From Whitmania pigra (taxonomy: Eukaryota; Annelida; Clitellata; Hirudinida; Haemopidae), in assembly GCA_021613335.1 (NCBI GenBank), contig JAJTWR010000040.1, forward strand, positions 212,001-276,000: a stretch of 64,000 bases of DNA, given 5' to 3'. The notes under the pieces were generated by a model, which made no database searches, was not told the DNA's origin, and worked only from the letters and a program-made list of their open reading frames with translations. This document shows positions 1 to 12,687 of this stretch, one piece after another; the stretch's first letter is position 1, and every line of letters begins with the position of its first letter. Both the position numbers and the translations under genes were made by a program.

Positions 1-1043
1 AACAGACTTGTTGAGTTCTATTTTTCATGAAGCTCTCAATCCAGTCCAAAGCAGGACCCCGCACTCCATAGTAGCTAAGTTTCTTAAGGAGAGTTGAATG
101 GTTCATTGTATGCCTTCGACAAGTCAAAAAATAATCCAATTGGATATTTTTTCTGGGCTTCTGTAATTTTTATATGTAAATGAATAAGAGGCATTGAAGT
201 GGAGTGACCGAAAGGATTTCTTTATATCAAGGAAAACTTGCAAAGGCCAGGCATCCGTAGAGCCTTATAACCTTTTCAAAAATTTGTGAGAAGTAATTCA
301 ACACTGAGATTGGACGATAGTTTGGTGGGGTGTTTTTATTGCCGGCCTTTTTGAATTGGAATAACTTTAGCTTTCTTTAGCTGGTCCGGGAATTCTCCGA
401 ACATCAACGAGTGATTAATTATAGATGCTTGCAAGGGGCTTGCAATATATTATATAGAATTTTTGGCCAGACATGGATCAATTTGATCATATCCGCAACT
501 GTGCGTGGTTTTGATTTCTTTGACTATTAGTTTATTTTTTTGTTATTTCGCTAGGAGTTTTTGGTGCAATTGTCATGGAGTGGATTGGGTGATTCAGGTA
601 TGGCTTGAAGGACATTTGACTTGTTAGTATTTTTTAGCAGGATCCGGTCCAATGTTTGCGAAATAGACGTTGAAACAGTTTGAAATGTCAGAGGGAGAAG
701 TGAGGAATGGGTCTTCTTGAGTGAAAATACCTTTGCATGGATCGTCGCTCTTTTGCCTGTTGACGAGGAGATTGATCAGTTTTCAAGTTGCTCTGGCAAT
801 GAGGGAACTTATCGGATTTGTATTTGTTGATGGATTCAGTTTTAATCTTTTAAATTGATTTCTTGATTTAATGAATTTGTTTCTATCCTTTGCGGTTGGA
901 TCTTTTACAAAAGTTTTGTAAAAAATGTTTTTTTCTTCTAATGTCATCCAGTCATTTTTGATTTTTTGATTATTATGCACATGGACAACCGGGAAGTAAG
1001 CATTGTAAAGACCCAAGTACTTGACCAAAATACTTGAATGCAC
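1..1043 (-). pseudogene. Decayed non-LTR retrotransposon (LINE) reverse transcriptase fragment
   Basis: Minus-strand remnant of a LINE open reading frame that continues beyond the left edge of the window. Read from high to low coordinates it gives first the endonuclease-to-RT linker (1043-783, with NDWMTLEEKNIFYKTF and a following K/R/N-rich helix, the KxKNxLYKxF region of such elements). The RT fingers and palm follow at about 460-1: GEFPDQLKKAKVIPIQK, NYRPISVLNYFSQIFEK, GLFFDLSKA and YYGVRGPALDWIESF. These blocks lie in different frames, so several frameshifts and at least one stop break the gene. The catalytic YxDD block lies outside the window. The blocks resemble CR1/Jockey-type elements with an APE endonuclease; the clade is not certain. 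It lies in the last intron of the neuroligin gene on the opposite strand. Confidence 0.8.
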
Positions 1044-1677
1044 ATTTGAGATGCTATCTTTTGCCTATCCTTGTGGCAAGCATGGCTAATATCTGACCAA
1101 TCCTGAGCAGACTGCGACCTCCCAAATTCGTGCTCCCTGTCCGTCCATCGTTTGAAGCGAGGTTCTTATTATTAGGTATTACGTGCGATGTGAGATGTGT
1201 GTTGAAAGAAAATGGTAAAATGGTGTGATATGTCTTCGTAATTATAATCGTAATCCGAAACATTGCGACTGCATCAAAAGTTCAATAGAGCATGAAGATT
1301 TATTGACTGTCACAACAATTATGAATTTACATTTACACGAATTATTTAAATAAAATAAAAATAATTAATAAAAAAGTTAATTGAAAAAATTTACTATTTT
1401 GGATGATTATTCAATTAGAACTATTAAACAATTAATTAAGTCTTAAGTTGATTAATTCATTAAATAAAATGATTTGTCAAACAATTCAAAATGATTAATT
1501 AAAGTAATTAATTACTTAAAATGATTTAGTAATTTATGCTAATAAACCTCATTATGCAGGGATCCGAATGGTCCCCCGGCAATCTTAAAATCTAAACTGG
1601 CGACGAAAACTGAAATCAGACGCTTGGTTCTGTGGCCTACTTTTGACCCTATAAGACACCAGTACTTGCAAATCGGT
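1044..1677. other. Intron sequence, AT-rich, nothing recognised
   Basis: Part of the neuroligin last intron. 1054-1263 holds a short minus-strand open frame ending in LATRIGKR that matches no family I know. 1300-1530 is almost pure A/T with repeated ATTAATT words. Confidence 0.5.
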
Positions 1678-1892
<215 letters not shown>

Positions 1893-1963
1893 TTATAAGC
1901 AATTGTTAATTATTAATTACAAACTCCTATATTAGCTAATTGCAACTTCTATTAACACTTCAG

Positions 1964-3105
1964 GAGAGTTCGGTATAACCTCTCGGGTCCATTACAAAAG
2001 CCACAAAATGGCCTTGTGGCTAGAACTGATCCCGAAGATCCACAAACCCGACACCTTTGACCCCAACCTTCATCTTTTAGACGATCCCAGAAATGACAGC
2101 ACCTTCGAACCAGTAGGCACAAGGTCCCTAGATAGCCCTCTGAGTCCATGGGCACCAGATTGGAGAGACCTCTTTGCTGAGGCAGAAGACTTAGACGGGG
2201 CACTTCCCGAAGAAGTGGAGGATGAAAAACTGGATTCGAACAAGAGACTCGTTCTCCAGAACTACCCTGACAAAGATCCGGGCAAAAGCCCTACCTCGAA
2301 AATCCAAGGCAGAAAGATACCCGGGGATCCATCGATCAGGCCGAAAAAACTTCAAACTTCCAACGGTGAACTCGATGGAGAACTGAACGCTTCCAGTAAC
2401 CAGTTAAGTGGAAAGACGAAAGTCAGCACTCAGGATAAATACAGCGAGCTTCTTGATCAAGGAGGAGAGTCTGCCACTGGTGGGAGCATCGATTCGATCT
2501 CAGAACATCAGCTGGTAAACAACCAAAACTCCAAAACCAATCAACAGTCTGAACCAGACAGACGCTCGAGCACCGACTTCGATAAACACTCCGGACAGAG
2601 CTCGACATTGACCCTAACGGTGTCCGTGGGCTGTGCCCTTCTTCTCCTCAACTGCGTTGTCTTTGCGGCTACCTTCTGCCAGTGGCACCGATTCGGAAGG
2701 ACGGCGCGCAGTCGCGAACCGGAAGCGGAAATGCTCAAAGACAAGATGGCCATCGCCACTACTTCAGGCTGCATGCAGGAGACGGAGTTTTACGGCAGGG
2801 GAGTCCATCCACCGTTCTTCCAGTCGAAAGACTCGAACCAGCACCCCTACCGACAATGCACCTCCTCTTCGCCGAGTGCGGCCATGGCAGCCGTTTCCAT
2901 AGCAACGACTACGACTACCATAGATGCCGAGAGCCCCTACAAGTACAACCACCTCCTGCCGACAAAACCCACGCACGTGAAGCCCCCGCCGCGCTCCACG
3001 CCCCTGCAAGCGGCAGTCGCGATGACGTCATCGTCTCATATGTCCGAAAATCATGTGACCGACCAATCACAGCAGACTTCTAGCCATTCGACAACGATCG
3101 TCTGA
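1964..3105 (+). CDS. Neuroligin-like postsynaptic adhesion protein, terminal exon only
   Basis: Last exon of a neuroligin, a cholinesterase-fold adhesion protein that binds presynaptic neurexin. The exon starts after the acceptor CAG at 1961-1963 and opens with EFGITSRVHYKSHKMALW, matching the end of the esterase domain in neuroligins (GLKPRVRDHYRATKVAFW). Counting from the Met at 2008: residues 1-15 end the esterase domain, about 16-198 form an acidic, Ser/Asn-rich stalk, 201-224 form the membrane segment (TLTVSVGCALLLLNCVVFAA), and 225-365 the cytoplasmic tail. The tail ends HSTTIV, a class I PDZ ligand like the vertebrate HSTTRV. The proline/tyrosine gephyrin-binding block of vertebrate neuroligins is not evident. 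The upstream exons are beyond the left edge, behind an intron of more than 1.9 kb. Family assignment is strong; the paralogue is not determined. Confidence 0.88.
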
Positions 3106-3133
3106 TTTTTTTTTTAAATTATTATTATTATTA

Positions 3134-3139
3134 AATAAA
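3134..3139 (+). terminator. Polyadenylation signal AATAAA of the neuroligin gene
   Basis: First AATAAA after the stop codon, 28 bp downstream. Whether it is used is not shown; other A/T-rich hexamers follow. Confidence 0.45.
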
Positions 3140-5224
3140 TTTATTATTAATTATAATTATACCGAGAAACGTCTGCCAGAGATTTTTTTAAATGTACATA
3201 AATTCGATCACATGACTTGAGACCTAATTATAATTTATTATTTTTATCATAAAAGAACAAGAACAAATACTATTCATTAATATAACCTCTAGAATTGTCA
3301 TCGGCATTAGCTATGCCATCATCATTAAAGTCATCATCTCCATTCTCTTGTATGCAAGCGAATGTTACGGTTGATTTTATGCCAATTATCACATAAATGA
3401 TAATATTGCAGATTTATTTTTCTCGCGATTACGTATTTTTGTCCAAGATGGCGGTCACACGTTATGAAGCGCCATACGCTTCTTGTCGGAAGAAATTCGG
3501 ACATCGGATCGAGTTTAAATTAATTAAAATATTACAATAAATAAAAAACAAAACTTAATTACAAATATTGATTACTATCAGTATTATAAAATTATCATTA
3601 AACGTTATCATTCGCATTATTTATTAAAAATTATTAATAATAATTATATTATTATATTACTAATAGTTTTTAATTTTTACGATGGGTCCGACGTGTAATG
3701 AAATAAGCAGATTTAAAAATAATGTTTAATATTTATTGTAAAAATAAATTATAAGTTTTAAATTATAGATCGATTGAATTGCATTACAAATTTTATTTCT
3801 GAAACATTTTTATGAATTCTTTCCATTTTTTTTCAATCTGAGGTCGAGATTGCGATATGACTGTACATTCTTAGGGTGTTTTTCTTCAAATTTTCATGTA
3901 AAAATTCGATCGATCCATTATTTGGTTGTTCATAAATTAATTGGCGGTTTTATTTTTACTAATATTACTAATTACTTTTTTAGTATTCGGAAAATATTCG
4001 TTTATTTCATTAATTTTGTTTTTATAAGACTTTAAAATAAATCTTTCTTTTTCAGATTCTAATCAATTTCAGGATTGAATGAAATCGCACTTATTTTTCA
4101 TCTCAATGATTATTTCTTTGAAAATAGAAATTCTTTGAAAGAATGCAATTCACCTTATTAACACCCCCAGCGTGTTTATTTTTTAATTTCAAAACTTCGA
4201 GCCGAATTTTTACGATTTCAGATAATTAAAACAGTTTAATCTTATTTTAGCAGTTCATTCTGACAAAATAATTTTTGTTAAAATATTGGATGATATAAAT
4301 AACTGTAAAAATATTTCAGTGAACAATAAATCCAATCAAACATGTTTACTGTTTCTCATTTATTAAATAATTGACACATGGTTTCAAATTCACGCTATTT
4401 TAAGCTATTTAGATTTTTTTTTCTTAAAAATTGAAAATTCACATTTATTGCAACATTAAACAATTTCTTTTTATCACATTAAATTACATTTAAATATATC
4501 ATTTTCAAAATTATAAACTGACAAATAATACTTATTAAAAAAATAACAATATTACATTTATCAATTTTCTTCAATAAAATTTTATTTATCTCTCACGAAA
4601 GTACTTAATTGCCTCGGAAGAAATTCTCTCCGACGCCAGAGGGCACTGCAAACATCATCGTTATTCAAATAAATGGCTAGCGGGAAATTCCCAGTCTGCT
4701 AATAATAAAAACATACCGAGGCTGGGGTGATGGGGCGTAAGTTTGGACCATGAGGTTTCTATTTGATGTTAGTGTCACTGACCTGTTCCTATGTAATATC
4801 GTTAATTATGCATTAATTAATAATGTTGTTTGTAATTAATTGATTTTATGAATAAAACGGATCAAATTCAGAAATTTCATGACAGTTATTTTTAATTAAA
4901 TTTCAACAGTTAGCTTTCAAATTTTTATGTAGCAATTCTTCGCAATCAGTTGCTTACATGTCTTCAGAAGTACCATTTTTGTATCTCTCTCATCAATTGT
5001 CATCAATTGATACTCTTTTTGTATCTTTTGTGTCCATTTGAATGTGATTCTTTATATATACCTAAAGCTGGGTTTGTCTGGACACAGTAGTAGTTCAATC
5101 GTTAAGATGGCCTTGTAAAGTATTCACATGTCTCATTTAATTTATTTAATTATTAAATTTTGTTATTTGAAATTTGTATGTTTTAAATATATATTTTTTG
5201 TTTTTTTTTAATTATTATAATTCC

Positions 5225-5440
5225 AGCACCAACAACGTCATCAATGTATATCTAGTATCAACAGCATCATCATTGTATCTCTATCATCAACAATATCACC
5301 ATTGTATCTCTATCAACAGTATCGTCATTGTATATCTATCATCAACAATATCACCATTGTATCTCTATCAACAGTATCGTCATTATATATCTAGCATCAA
5401 CAGTATCATCGTTGTATCCATCATTGGAACATCATTGTTG
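5225..5440 (+). repeat. Degenerate minisatellite with ATCAACAGTATCATC-like units
   Basis: Nested tandem repeat. A short word (ATCAACARTATCRYCATTGTATCTCT) repeats with alternating spacing so that a unit of about 60 bp recurs: GTATCTCTATCATCAACAAT is followed by ACCATTGTATCTCTATCAAC, then again. Copies diverge by a few substitutions. The open frame through it only reflects the periodicity. Confidence 0.85.
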
Positions 5441-7487
5441 TGCATCTTCTCCGGATCCTGTTTCGTCTGAACATACAGTGCCGTGGAAAATCTAATCAAA
5501 AGTGTTTGTTTTTCTTGTTCATTCAATTTATTTTCTGCTTTTTTTAACGATATTTAAAAAAATAATTTTCTGATATTTAATATTTGTTATTCCGGTAAAA
5601 TTTTAGTCTGTTGTTAGGATGGAAATGTGTTGTTTTGTTTTTTATATAATAATATAATATTTTATAATATAATACATTTATTATTAAATATAGAAGACTA
5701 AAAATAGGAAAAGTCATCAGTAGTTAAATTCACTTTAAATGATGATAATCATCATCATCATCATCATCATTAATGTTATCGTTATCATTCAACACTGGCA
5801 TCATTGTCGTCGTCATCATCACCATCACCAAAGCAACTCGATGGCTTCCGTTGCTCTGAAATCGATCGACGAAAAAGTAAAAGAGAATCAGAAGAAGTTC
5901 ATAAACAAATCCTGAACCCTGCATCCAATCAGCTTCTTGCTGCCAGGTCCACCGCTCCAAGTGTCGCTCGTGCGGCTTTGGTGAAGCCATGCTGTGAACC
6001 ATGACTTGTATCATCAAGTTTGTAATGATTATTAATAATATTTAATGAATGTTGATGCATTGTTGACGATGTTGCTGCTGTCGTTTATTATTCTTAATTA
6101 TAAATCATAATTAATATGATTCAAACATTATTATAATTTATTACGACATTAACATACATCATCGTCTTAACAGCAACCATCAGTGCCGTATCGACAGAAA
6201 AAAACTCAATGAAAGCGGGCAAGTTATTGGTCTCGTCATCTGCATTTATTTTTTGTAAAACTAAAAATAAAAAAAAAACATAATATATAAAAAAAGAAGA
6301 GAAAATGGAAAAATTACCGAGAATACCGTGGAGTTAATTTGGCGTGCGACGAACCGGCATTGTTTCTATTGTCGTTGCTAATTGAAAGTCGCTAATGTTA
6401 TGATTCTTCAAGATGGTCGACTGCCTAATGCGGCGGTGACGTGAACAATTTTTCTTTCATTGATTCAGTCAAACTATCATTTCACCCATCCGCCATGTGC
6501 ATTTCGTTCAAGCCTCTCTTTTCCAGTTTACATGTGTGAGTGCCTTTCTATGGTTGCCTGTAGTTTTGTGTGTCTAAGTCTTTCACTCCATCGACTCCTT
6601 TATCTGGCGTTTTTTATGTTTTTTTCCTTCTGCGCTAGGTTGTCTTATCTATGCGTTAGCATAGCTAAGGGGAAACCGTCACTTCTACGGCGCCATATTC
6701 GGCCTTCTGAGGCGCTAAAGCATTTATATAGCGCCCTATCTTGACCGTTAAATGGCCGGTCGAAAGGTGGGTTGTCGAACCACGTCGCTTTTAAACTCAA
6801 CTCATCCGGCTTAAGATCTCTGCTTTATTATAATATTACAAACTATGATTATGCTAATAATAATAATTTATAAAATATCTTGTTTATTTCAATAATTCAA
6901 AATATCATTAATATTATTCACATTATTATTTTAATTAATATTATTAATATTAAAAATATTATTAATAATCACATTAAAAAATTATATTAAAAATATGATA
7001 TATTAAATAAATCATATTAAAAATATTAAAATTATTAATACTAATAATAATATTAATATTAAAAATATGATTCAAACATTATTATAATTTATTACAACAA
7101 TTTGTTTTAATAATATTAAAAATTAATATTATACAATAATATTAATATTAAAAATATTATTATTAAAAATATTGATAATGCTAGTTTCATTGCAGCATTA
7201 GTTGCTAAATAAATAGTTTGATTTATAATTAATTATTGCTTTTTTATGTACAGCAAGTATAATATGATTTATTTAAATTAAAGTTAGAATAAGAACGAGT
7301 TGCTAAAATTTTAAATTGTTTTATGAACTCAAACAACAAATAAAATAAAATAAATTGGAAGGTTAAAATTGTGCCATAAATTGCCCTTTTGTGTATTTCT
7401 TTGACGTGCAAATTAACAAAACTTATTCAACAGCACAATAGCAATGATAATAGTAACAACAATAGGTGTAATTATAATTAATAGATG

Positions 7488-7521
<34 letters not shown>

Positions 7522-7547
7522 TAATAATAATAATAATAATAATAATA
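7488..7547. repeat. (AAT)n microsatellite
   Basis: About 20 AAT triplets with one AAC interruption. Confidence 0.95.
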
Positions 7548-7910
7548 TTACTTATTATTGTTATTGAAAATTAATGATACAATATTTCCATTCCTTAAAT
7601 TAGTGTGACGTGTTGCGGAGACAGTGAAACGTGTGACTGCTAGTTAATTATAAAATTAATGATTTGATTTATTTGTAATATTATTATTATAATAACTATT
7701 ACAAATATTATTTTTAATACATAATGTTCCCTAAATAACTGCAGTTATGTCTTAAGCTTTCAAGGTCTGAGACATTTGTAACGGCACCAAAACAACAACA
7801 ATAGCAAGCCACTCCAACTAATGGACTCAAGACTACACCGCCAACAATAGCATATCACTTAGGTTCATTCGAACAGACGACGTTTGCAATTACTGCTGTT
7901 ATTGTTCTTA

Positions 7911-8067
<157 letters not shown>

Positions 8068-8528
8068 TATGTTTATTGTCTCAGCCAAACCAATTTAAGC
8101 ACTCGATCACAAAGATATAAAAAAACCGCAACCAATATTTAAATCACCCCTTCTGAGGACTGAGAGAACCCCGGGAAGTAACGCGCAAACCACAGCACCA
8201 TCGACATTTAAAAAGACAATCGAACAATATGTAATAAATGTCCTCGCTACAATCCAACTTATTTCCGCCATTATTTTTGAATTTTTCGCTTGTGATACTT
8301 ACATGTGAGGCAAGAACCAGAGAGTGTTGTTGCTGATAAGTTCATTAACGTGCTTCTGGAGAAACCGAGACGGCGAAAAGAGGAATACGATTTTGAAGAG
8401 ATCACTCCTCTCCAGTTGCAAACGAATGCAGTCACAAGAACCTGCGGAGAGGGAAACCCACTTGAACGGAAAGTTTGTCATTCAAATATAAATGTCCCTG
8501 TCGTCACATTTTTGGATTTTTATGATAT

Positions 8529-8681
8529 TGAAGTGCTGAACCAGACTAACACTTGACTTTTAATCGAAAGTACAATCGGTATAACTCATAAACGGATTGA
8601 CGACAATGAAAAGCATCAACGCGGTAAAACTCGGAGAACAAAGGACCAAAACATCCTTAGTAGGGATGTGCAGTCACTATA
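8529..8681 (-). repeat. 3' LTR of the Ty3 element
   Basis: 153 bp, about 96% identical by eye to the partner at 12536-12687. It starts TG in plus orientation, and the expected terminal CA is mutated to TA at the inner end. This is very short for a Ty3 LTR. Confidence 0.92.
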
Positions 8682-8707
8682 CTGAGCTCCTCCCTGGGAA
8701 GACGGAG

Positions 8708-9526
8708 TCAGTAGTAGATGTGATCCCGGTGATGATTGAAACGTACACATCTCCCTGATCTTGTGCGTGGGGGTTCAGGTGGGTTATTGGGAGAATTTGT
8801 GATGGATGCAGGAGCTGTCTGGTTGACAGGCGTTCCTGGCGTCGTCATCGGCATCTTGGCAAGTTTGACACGATCCAGCGATACACAACTGGTGGATCCA
8901 TCGGGAAGTTCTATCTTGACAATATTTTGCTTGGTTTCAAGGACTTTGTAAGGACCCTGGTATGGAGCCTCTAAAGGTTGTCGAACTCTATCTATCCGCA
9001 ACCAGACATATTGTCCAGGTTGCAAGGTAACTGACTGGGGGCGGATGGTTCGACCATGGTGTATACCTTCAGAGAGAGTTGTAAAGTCCAGTTGACGCAT
9101 GTGCTTGTGGAGTTGCTGGATTGCTTCAAACTGTTCCTTAGTAGAAGGATTCGTTTTGTGAAAGAAGGCATATGGCGTCAAGATATCTGAGCCTGTCATG
9201 GCTGTAAACGGTGAAAACCCATGTTCAGTCGGTAAAGCTCTCAATGCTAAGCAAACTATTGGAAGTGCTATCAGTCATTCTTCATTTCGAGACACAAGTG
9301 CTGTCTTGAGTGTTCTATGGAAACGCTCGATCATCCCATTAGACTGAGGGTGATAAGCAGTGGTACGTAGTCGATGAAAACCAACAGAGTGGGACAAAGC
9401 ATTGAAGAGACTACTTTCAAACTGTCGCCATTGATCTGTAGTGAGGCCCAATGGTACTCCAAATCTAATAATCCAGTGGGTTAAAAAGGAACTGTGGTAG
9501 CTGTGATTGAGGCTACGGGAACACAT
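8708..9526 (-). pseudogene. Ty3 integrase, C-terminal part (frameshifted)
   Basis: Two overlapping-frame pieces of the integrase. 9526-9275 gives the core WIIRFGVPLGLTTDQ..QFES and the block YHPQSNGMIERFHRTLK with the catalytic Glu. 9244-8708 gives HGFSPFTAMTG, the C-terminal fold with YQGPYKVLETK and VSLDRVKLA, and a basic tail TRSGRCVRF. A break near 9260 separates them. The first catalytic Asp (MDMVGP) and the CLDC half of the zinc finger lie in shifted frames between 9560 and 9670. Confidence 0.88.
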
Positions 9527-11136
9527 TCAAACCAACGGGTTGCTCTGTCGATGATTTTGAAGGTTTCAGAGGTCCTACCATGTCCATGTGAACTGTTTGA
9601 AATCGATCGTTGAATGGATACATGGGTTGTTATGGGATACTCTTGACCTTGGCCTTCTGACAGTCTAAGCAGTTGTTGACCCATTGTTTGATGCCCCCCT
9701 TTCATTTTAGGCCAATAATAACTTGTTGCAATCAAATTAGTAGATCCTCGTATACCTGGATGAGCCAGATTGTGAAGGTGCCTAAACACTGATTGTCTTT
9801 GTGCTAAGGGAACATATGGACGGGAGTAAATAGAACTGTTTTCGCAAAGAATTGTCAAGTCCGCCGAGAGTTGATGGGATGTGAGAGCATCCTTGCACTT
9901 TTGTATTTCTGGATCTTCAGTCTGTGCTTTGGCAATAATTGCTAGATCTGGGTGTTCTAGTTGTAGTGCAGTGAAAAGTGCATCTGCTACCATGTTTTCA
10001 GCTCCTCTGATGTGATGTATTTCAGTGACATATTCAGAGATGATGGAGAGACGTCGTCGTTGCATGTGGGTCTTCTGATCCCTGTTGGATTGAAAAGCTT
10101 GGCAGATGGGTTTGTGGTCTGTAAATAAATGGAGTTCTCTGCCTTCAATTATGTGTTTGAAATGAGGGACAGCTAAGTATGCTGCCAAAAGCTCTTTGTC
10201 AAATGCAGAGTATATTGATTCTGTTTTAGATAATCTCTTGGAATAAAAAGCAATTGGCTGTGGCATACCCAAAACAAACTGATGAAGTGCAGCACCGATG
10301 GCTACCAAAGATGCATCAGTCACTAGGTGGTATAGGTTACTAGACTTGCTAATGTAATAAAGATTGGCCACATCTGCTATGGATGATTTTATATCTTCAA
10401 AAGCTTTGCACTGAGAGGTTTCCCATGTCAATTGATGGTTACGTTGATTTGTACTTCCCAAAAGAGTATACAAGGGGGCAGATGTATGGGCAAAATGAGG
10501 GACGAATGATCTATAATATCCAATCATGCCAATGAATCGTCGAAAACCTGCATAGTCTTTTGGTTTAGGAAAATCGATGATGGCTTGTGTGTTATCTTCA
10601 GGTGGTGATATTCCAGTTGAAGATAGTCTATGGCCTAGAAACACAACAGAGCTCTGGGCAAACATACATTTACTGACTCTGATCCGGAGGTTGTTTTCCT
10701 CCAACCCTTGAAAGACAGTTCTGAGGTGTTGTATGTGCTCATACTCATTGTTTGAGGTTACCAAGATATCGTCAATATACACACAAACAAATGGCAAGTC
10801 TTGAATAGTTGCATCCATGAATCTTTGGAATGTTTGAGTTGCATTTCTGAGACCGAATGGCATGCGAGTAAATTCAAACAAACCAAAAGGAGTTGTAACG
10901 GCTGTCTTTGGGATGTCATCTGGATGAATGGGGATGTTGTAATATGCCTTCACCAAATCTAATTTGCTGAATACTGAACTGCCACTGAGTCGGCTTGTCA
11001 CGTCAGAAATTCTTGGCAGAGGATATCTGTTAGGTTTGGTGATACTGTTGAGTTTTCGATAATCTCTACAGGGCCGCCATTGGTTGTCCTTTTTTGGACA
11101 GTGGGCTGGACTAAGAACTTCTAGATTGTCGAACAA
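9481..11136 (-). pseudogene. Ty3 reverse transcriptase, RNase H and integrase zinc finger
   Basis: 551 codons open. The RT starts at the WRPCRDYRKLNSITKPNRYPLP block and has the catalytic VCVYIDDIL box, the FSKLDLVKAYYNIPI block and the FLGH block. The tether and RNase H follow, with LVTDASLVAIGAALHQ, FDKELLAAY and LFTDHKPI carrying the acidic residues. The end holds the first half (HNLAHPGIRG) of the HHCC integrase finger before a frameshift. All catalytic residues of RT appear present. The frame is broken upstream towards protease at about 11140. Confidence 0.92.
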
Positions 11137-11237
11137 TCCGAGCCTTTAAGAGCATTGCGAATTCTTGCTTAGCGGCCTCAAATTTGTCAGGTGGGAGTTG
11201 TCGAAAACGGGAACAGATTGGCTTGTTTGAAGTTAGT

Positions 11238-11720
11238 TCAATTGTATGCTGTGCTGACGATGAAGGTGGACGGAGATTTATCTGCTAAGGGCCAACCAGA
11301 GCAGTGTGAAGATTCTATTAATGCCTTGATGAGTGAGGGGATGTCAGGTGGACAGTCGAACACAGGGGCTATAATCTCCCCAACCGTTGTTATCATTGCC
11401 AAGGAGAGTGACGTCTTCGTGTCCAGAAGTTGGCAGTTGCGACAGTCAACAAGTAGATGGTGATGAATGAAGAAATCAGCCTCTAATATTGGCTGTGTGT
11501 TGACTGCCACAAGGAACGTCCAGGTGAATTCTCTTCGGAGGTCTCGACTGCTTACCGTTAGTGTAACTTCTCCATGAATCTCGAGAGGCATACCGTTGGC
11601 TGTGTTCAACTTGACGTTTGTCGCTCTGATTGGAACTGAAATGTTTGATAACGCTTTTGGGGGAATGATCGATACCGCTGATCCGGAGTCGACTAGAAAC
11701 TTGAATTGATGTATGGTGTT
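11238..11720 (-). pseudogene. Ty3 aspartic protease segment
   Basis: Contains the active-site block FLVDSGSAVSIIP at about 11700-11660, then TANGMPLEIHGEVTL and FLVAVNTQPILEADF, the second conserved ILGADF-like block, here with Gly changed to Glu. It continues in the same frame into a linker ending SPSTFIVSTAYN. The segment is separated from RT by a frameshift. Confidence 0.85.
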
Positions 11721-12502
11721 AGCTGTTCTGAAAAATGCGACATAAAACGTAGGGGCACCTTCGATGGTCGCAACCGAAGTAGCCCATTCTAGTTTTCTGA
11801 CCTTGGCTTGTGAGACATCGGAGAAGCATTTCTAGACTGGGCAACTCGGGCGAGTCTGGCCAAACGCACCAGGGTCGGCAGGATTTAGCTTCAGAACCAA
11901 AATAAATGTGTGCACGACAAACTTTTGTTTGAGTGAATGGCTCCAGTGTTCTGTTGGTTCCTGTGGTTCTTTTGATTGCATCAACATCCAGTGTTGGTTC
12001 CTGGATCGTCTGTGTGTGTTGAACTGATGTCATGGTAATTAATTCGTCTGCCAATTTCCCCACCTCTTCCAAAGGCAAGTTTTTTTGTGTTGCAATGACT
12101 AGGGCCAAATTGGCAGGCAACGATTTCTGGAAACTGTGGCGAACCATGTCGTCAGGTGCTCCAACTTGTTGTGCTAGCTTTTTCATGGCTTGCAGATGTT
12201 GTGAAGGCCTGTCTGTGAGCGGACTGTTTTGCAGGAACTGGTCCAAGAGCTCAGCTTTCTTTGGCATGGTTTTCGTAAGGACTGCACTCTTCAGGCGGTC
12301 GTAATCCATGGCCTCCACAGTGTCATCATCAAGACACATTACCACAGACCCTGGTAGGGCTGCCAATGCATGGTAAAACCTTGTTGAGCTCACCGTGATG
12401 TTGGAGAGAGTAAATTGTTTTCATTATCCAGAACCAAGCCGATGCCTCGGCAGGGTTGAAGACAACCGGTTTGATCGAAATCGAAGCAGCTTGCGATTCC
12501 AT
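11719..12502 (-). pseudogene. Ty3 gag (frameshifted)
   Basis: Starts at the ATG at 12502 (MESQAASISIKPVVFNP, then WFWIM), breaks near 12418, and resumes in another frame as SSTRFYHALAALPGSVV with a capsid-like helical domain (YDRLKSAVLTK, SQHLQAMKKLA, FQKSLPANLALVI). The nucleocapsid knuckle CRAHIYFGSEAKSCRPWC has spacing C-x2-H-x9-C-x3-C, the CHCC form reported for CsRn1-clade elements. Confidence 0.85.
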
Positions 12503-12535
12503 TTTAGAGTTTGTGTTCAGAGTTGGGGTCAACAA

Positions 12536-12687
12536 TGAAGTACTGAACCAGGCTAACACTTGACTTTTAATCGACGTACAATCGGTATAACTCATAAACG
12601 TATTGACGACAATGAAAAGCATCAACGCGGTAAAACTCGGAGAACAAAGGACCAAAACATCCTTAGTAGGGATGTGCAGTCACTACA
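12536..12687 (-). repeat. 5' LTR of the Ty3 element
   Basis: 152 bp, TG...CA in plus orientation, partner of 8529-8681. The outer end abuts the ATAT duplication at 12688. Confidence 0.92.

Larger units (their letters stand above)
8529..12687 (-). mobile_element. Ty3/Gypsy LTR retrotransposon, CsRn1-like, nearly full length
   Basis: A 4.16-kb element in minus orientation, bounded by LTRs and a 4-bp target duplication ATAT (8525-8528 and 12688-12691). Element order is 5' LTR (12687-12536), primer-binding site, gag, protease, RT, RNase H, integrase, polypurine tract, 3' LTR (8681-8529). After the 5' LTR the strand reads TTGTTGACCCCAAC, close to the tRNA-Trp primer site (TGGTGACCCC) used by CsRn1 elements. 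Gag has the CHCC knuckle of that group. The purine tract next to the 3' LTR reads CCAGGGAGGAGCTCAG. Frameshifts in gag, between gag and pol, and in integrase make it non-autonomous. The LTRs differ at about five positions plus one indel, so insertion is fairly recent. Confidence 0.93.

Noticed and set aside
6460..6744. 94-codon frame with hydrophobic stretch
   Set aside because: Composition looks like AT/CT-skewed non-coding sequence and it ends in a probable repeat tail (6722-6738); no family match.
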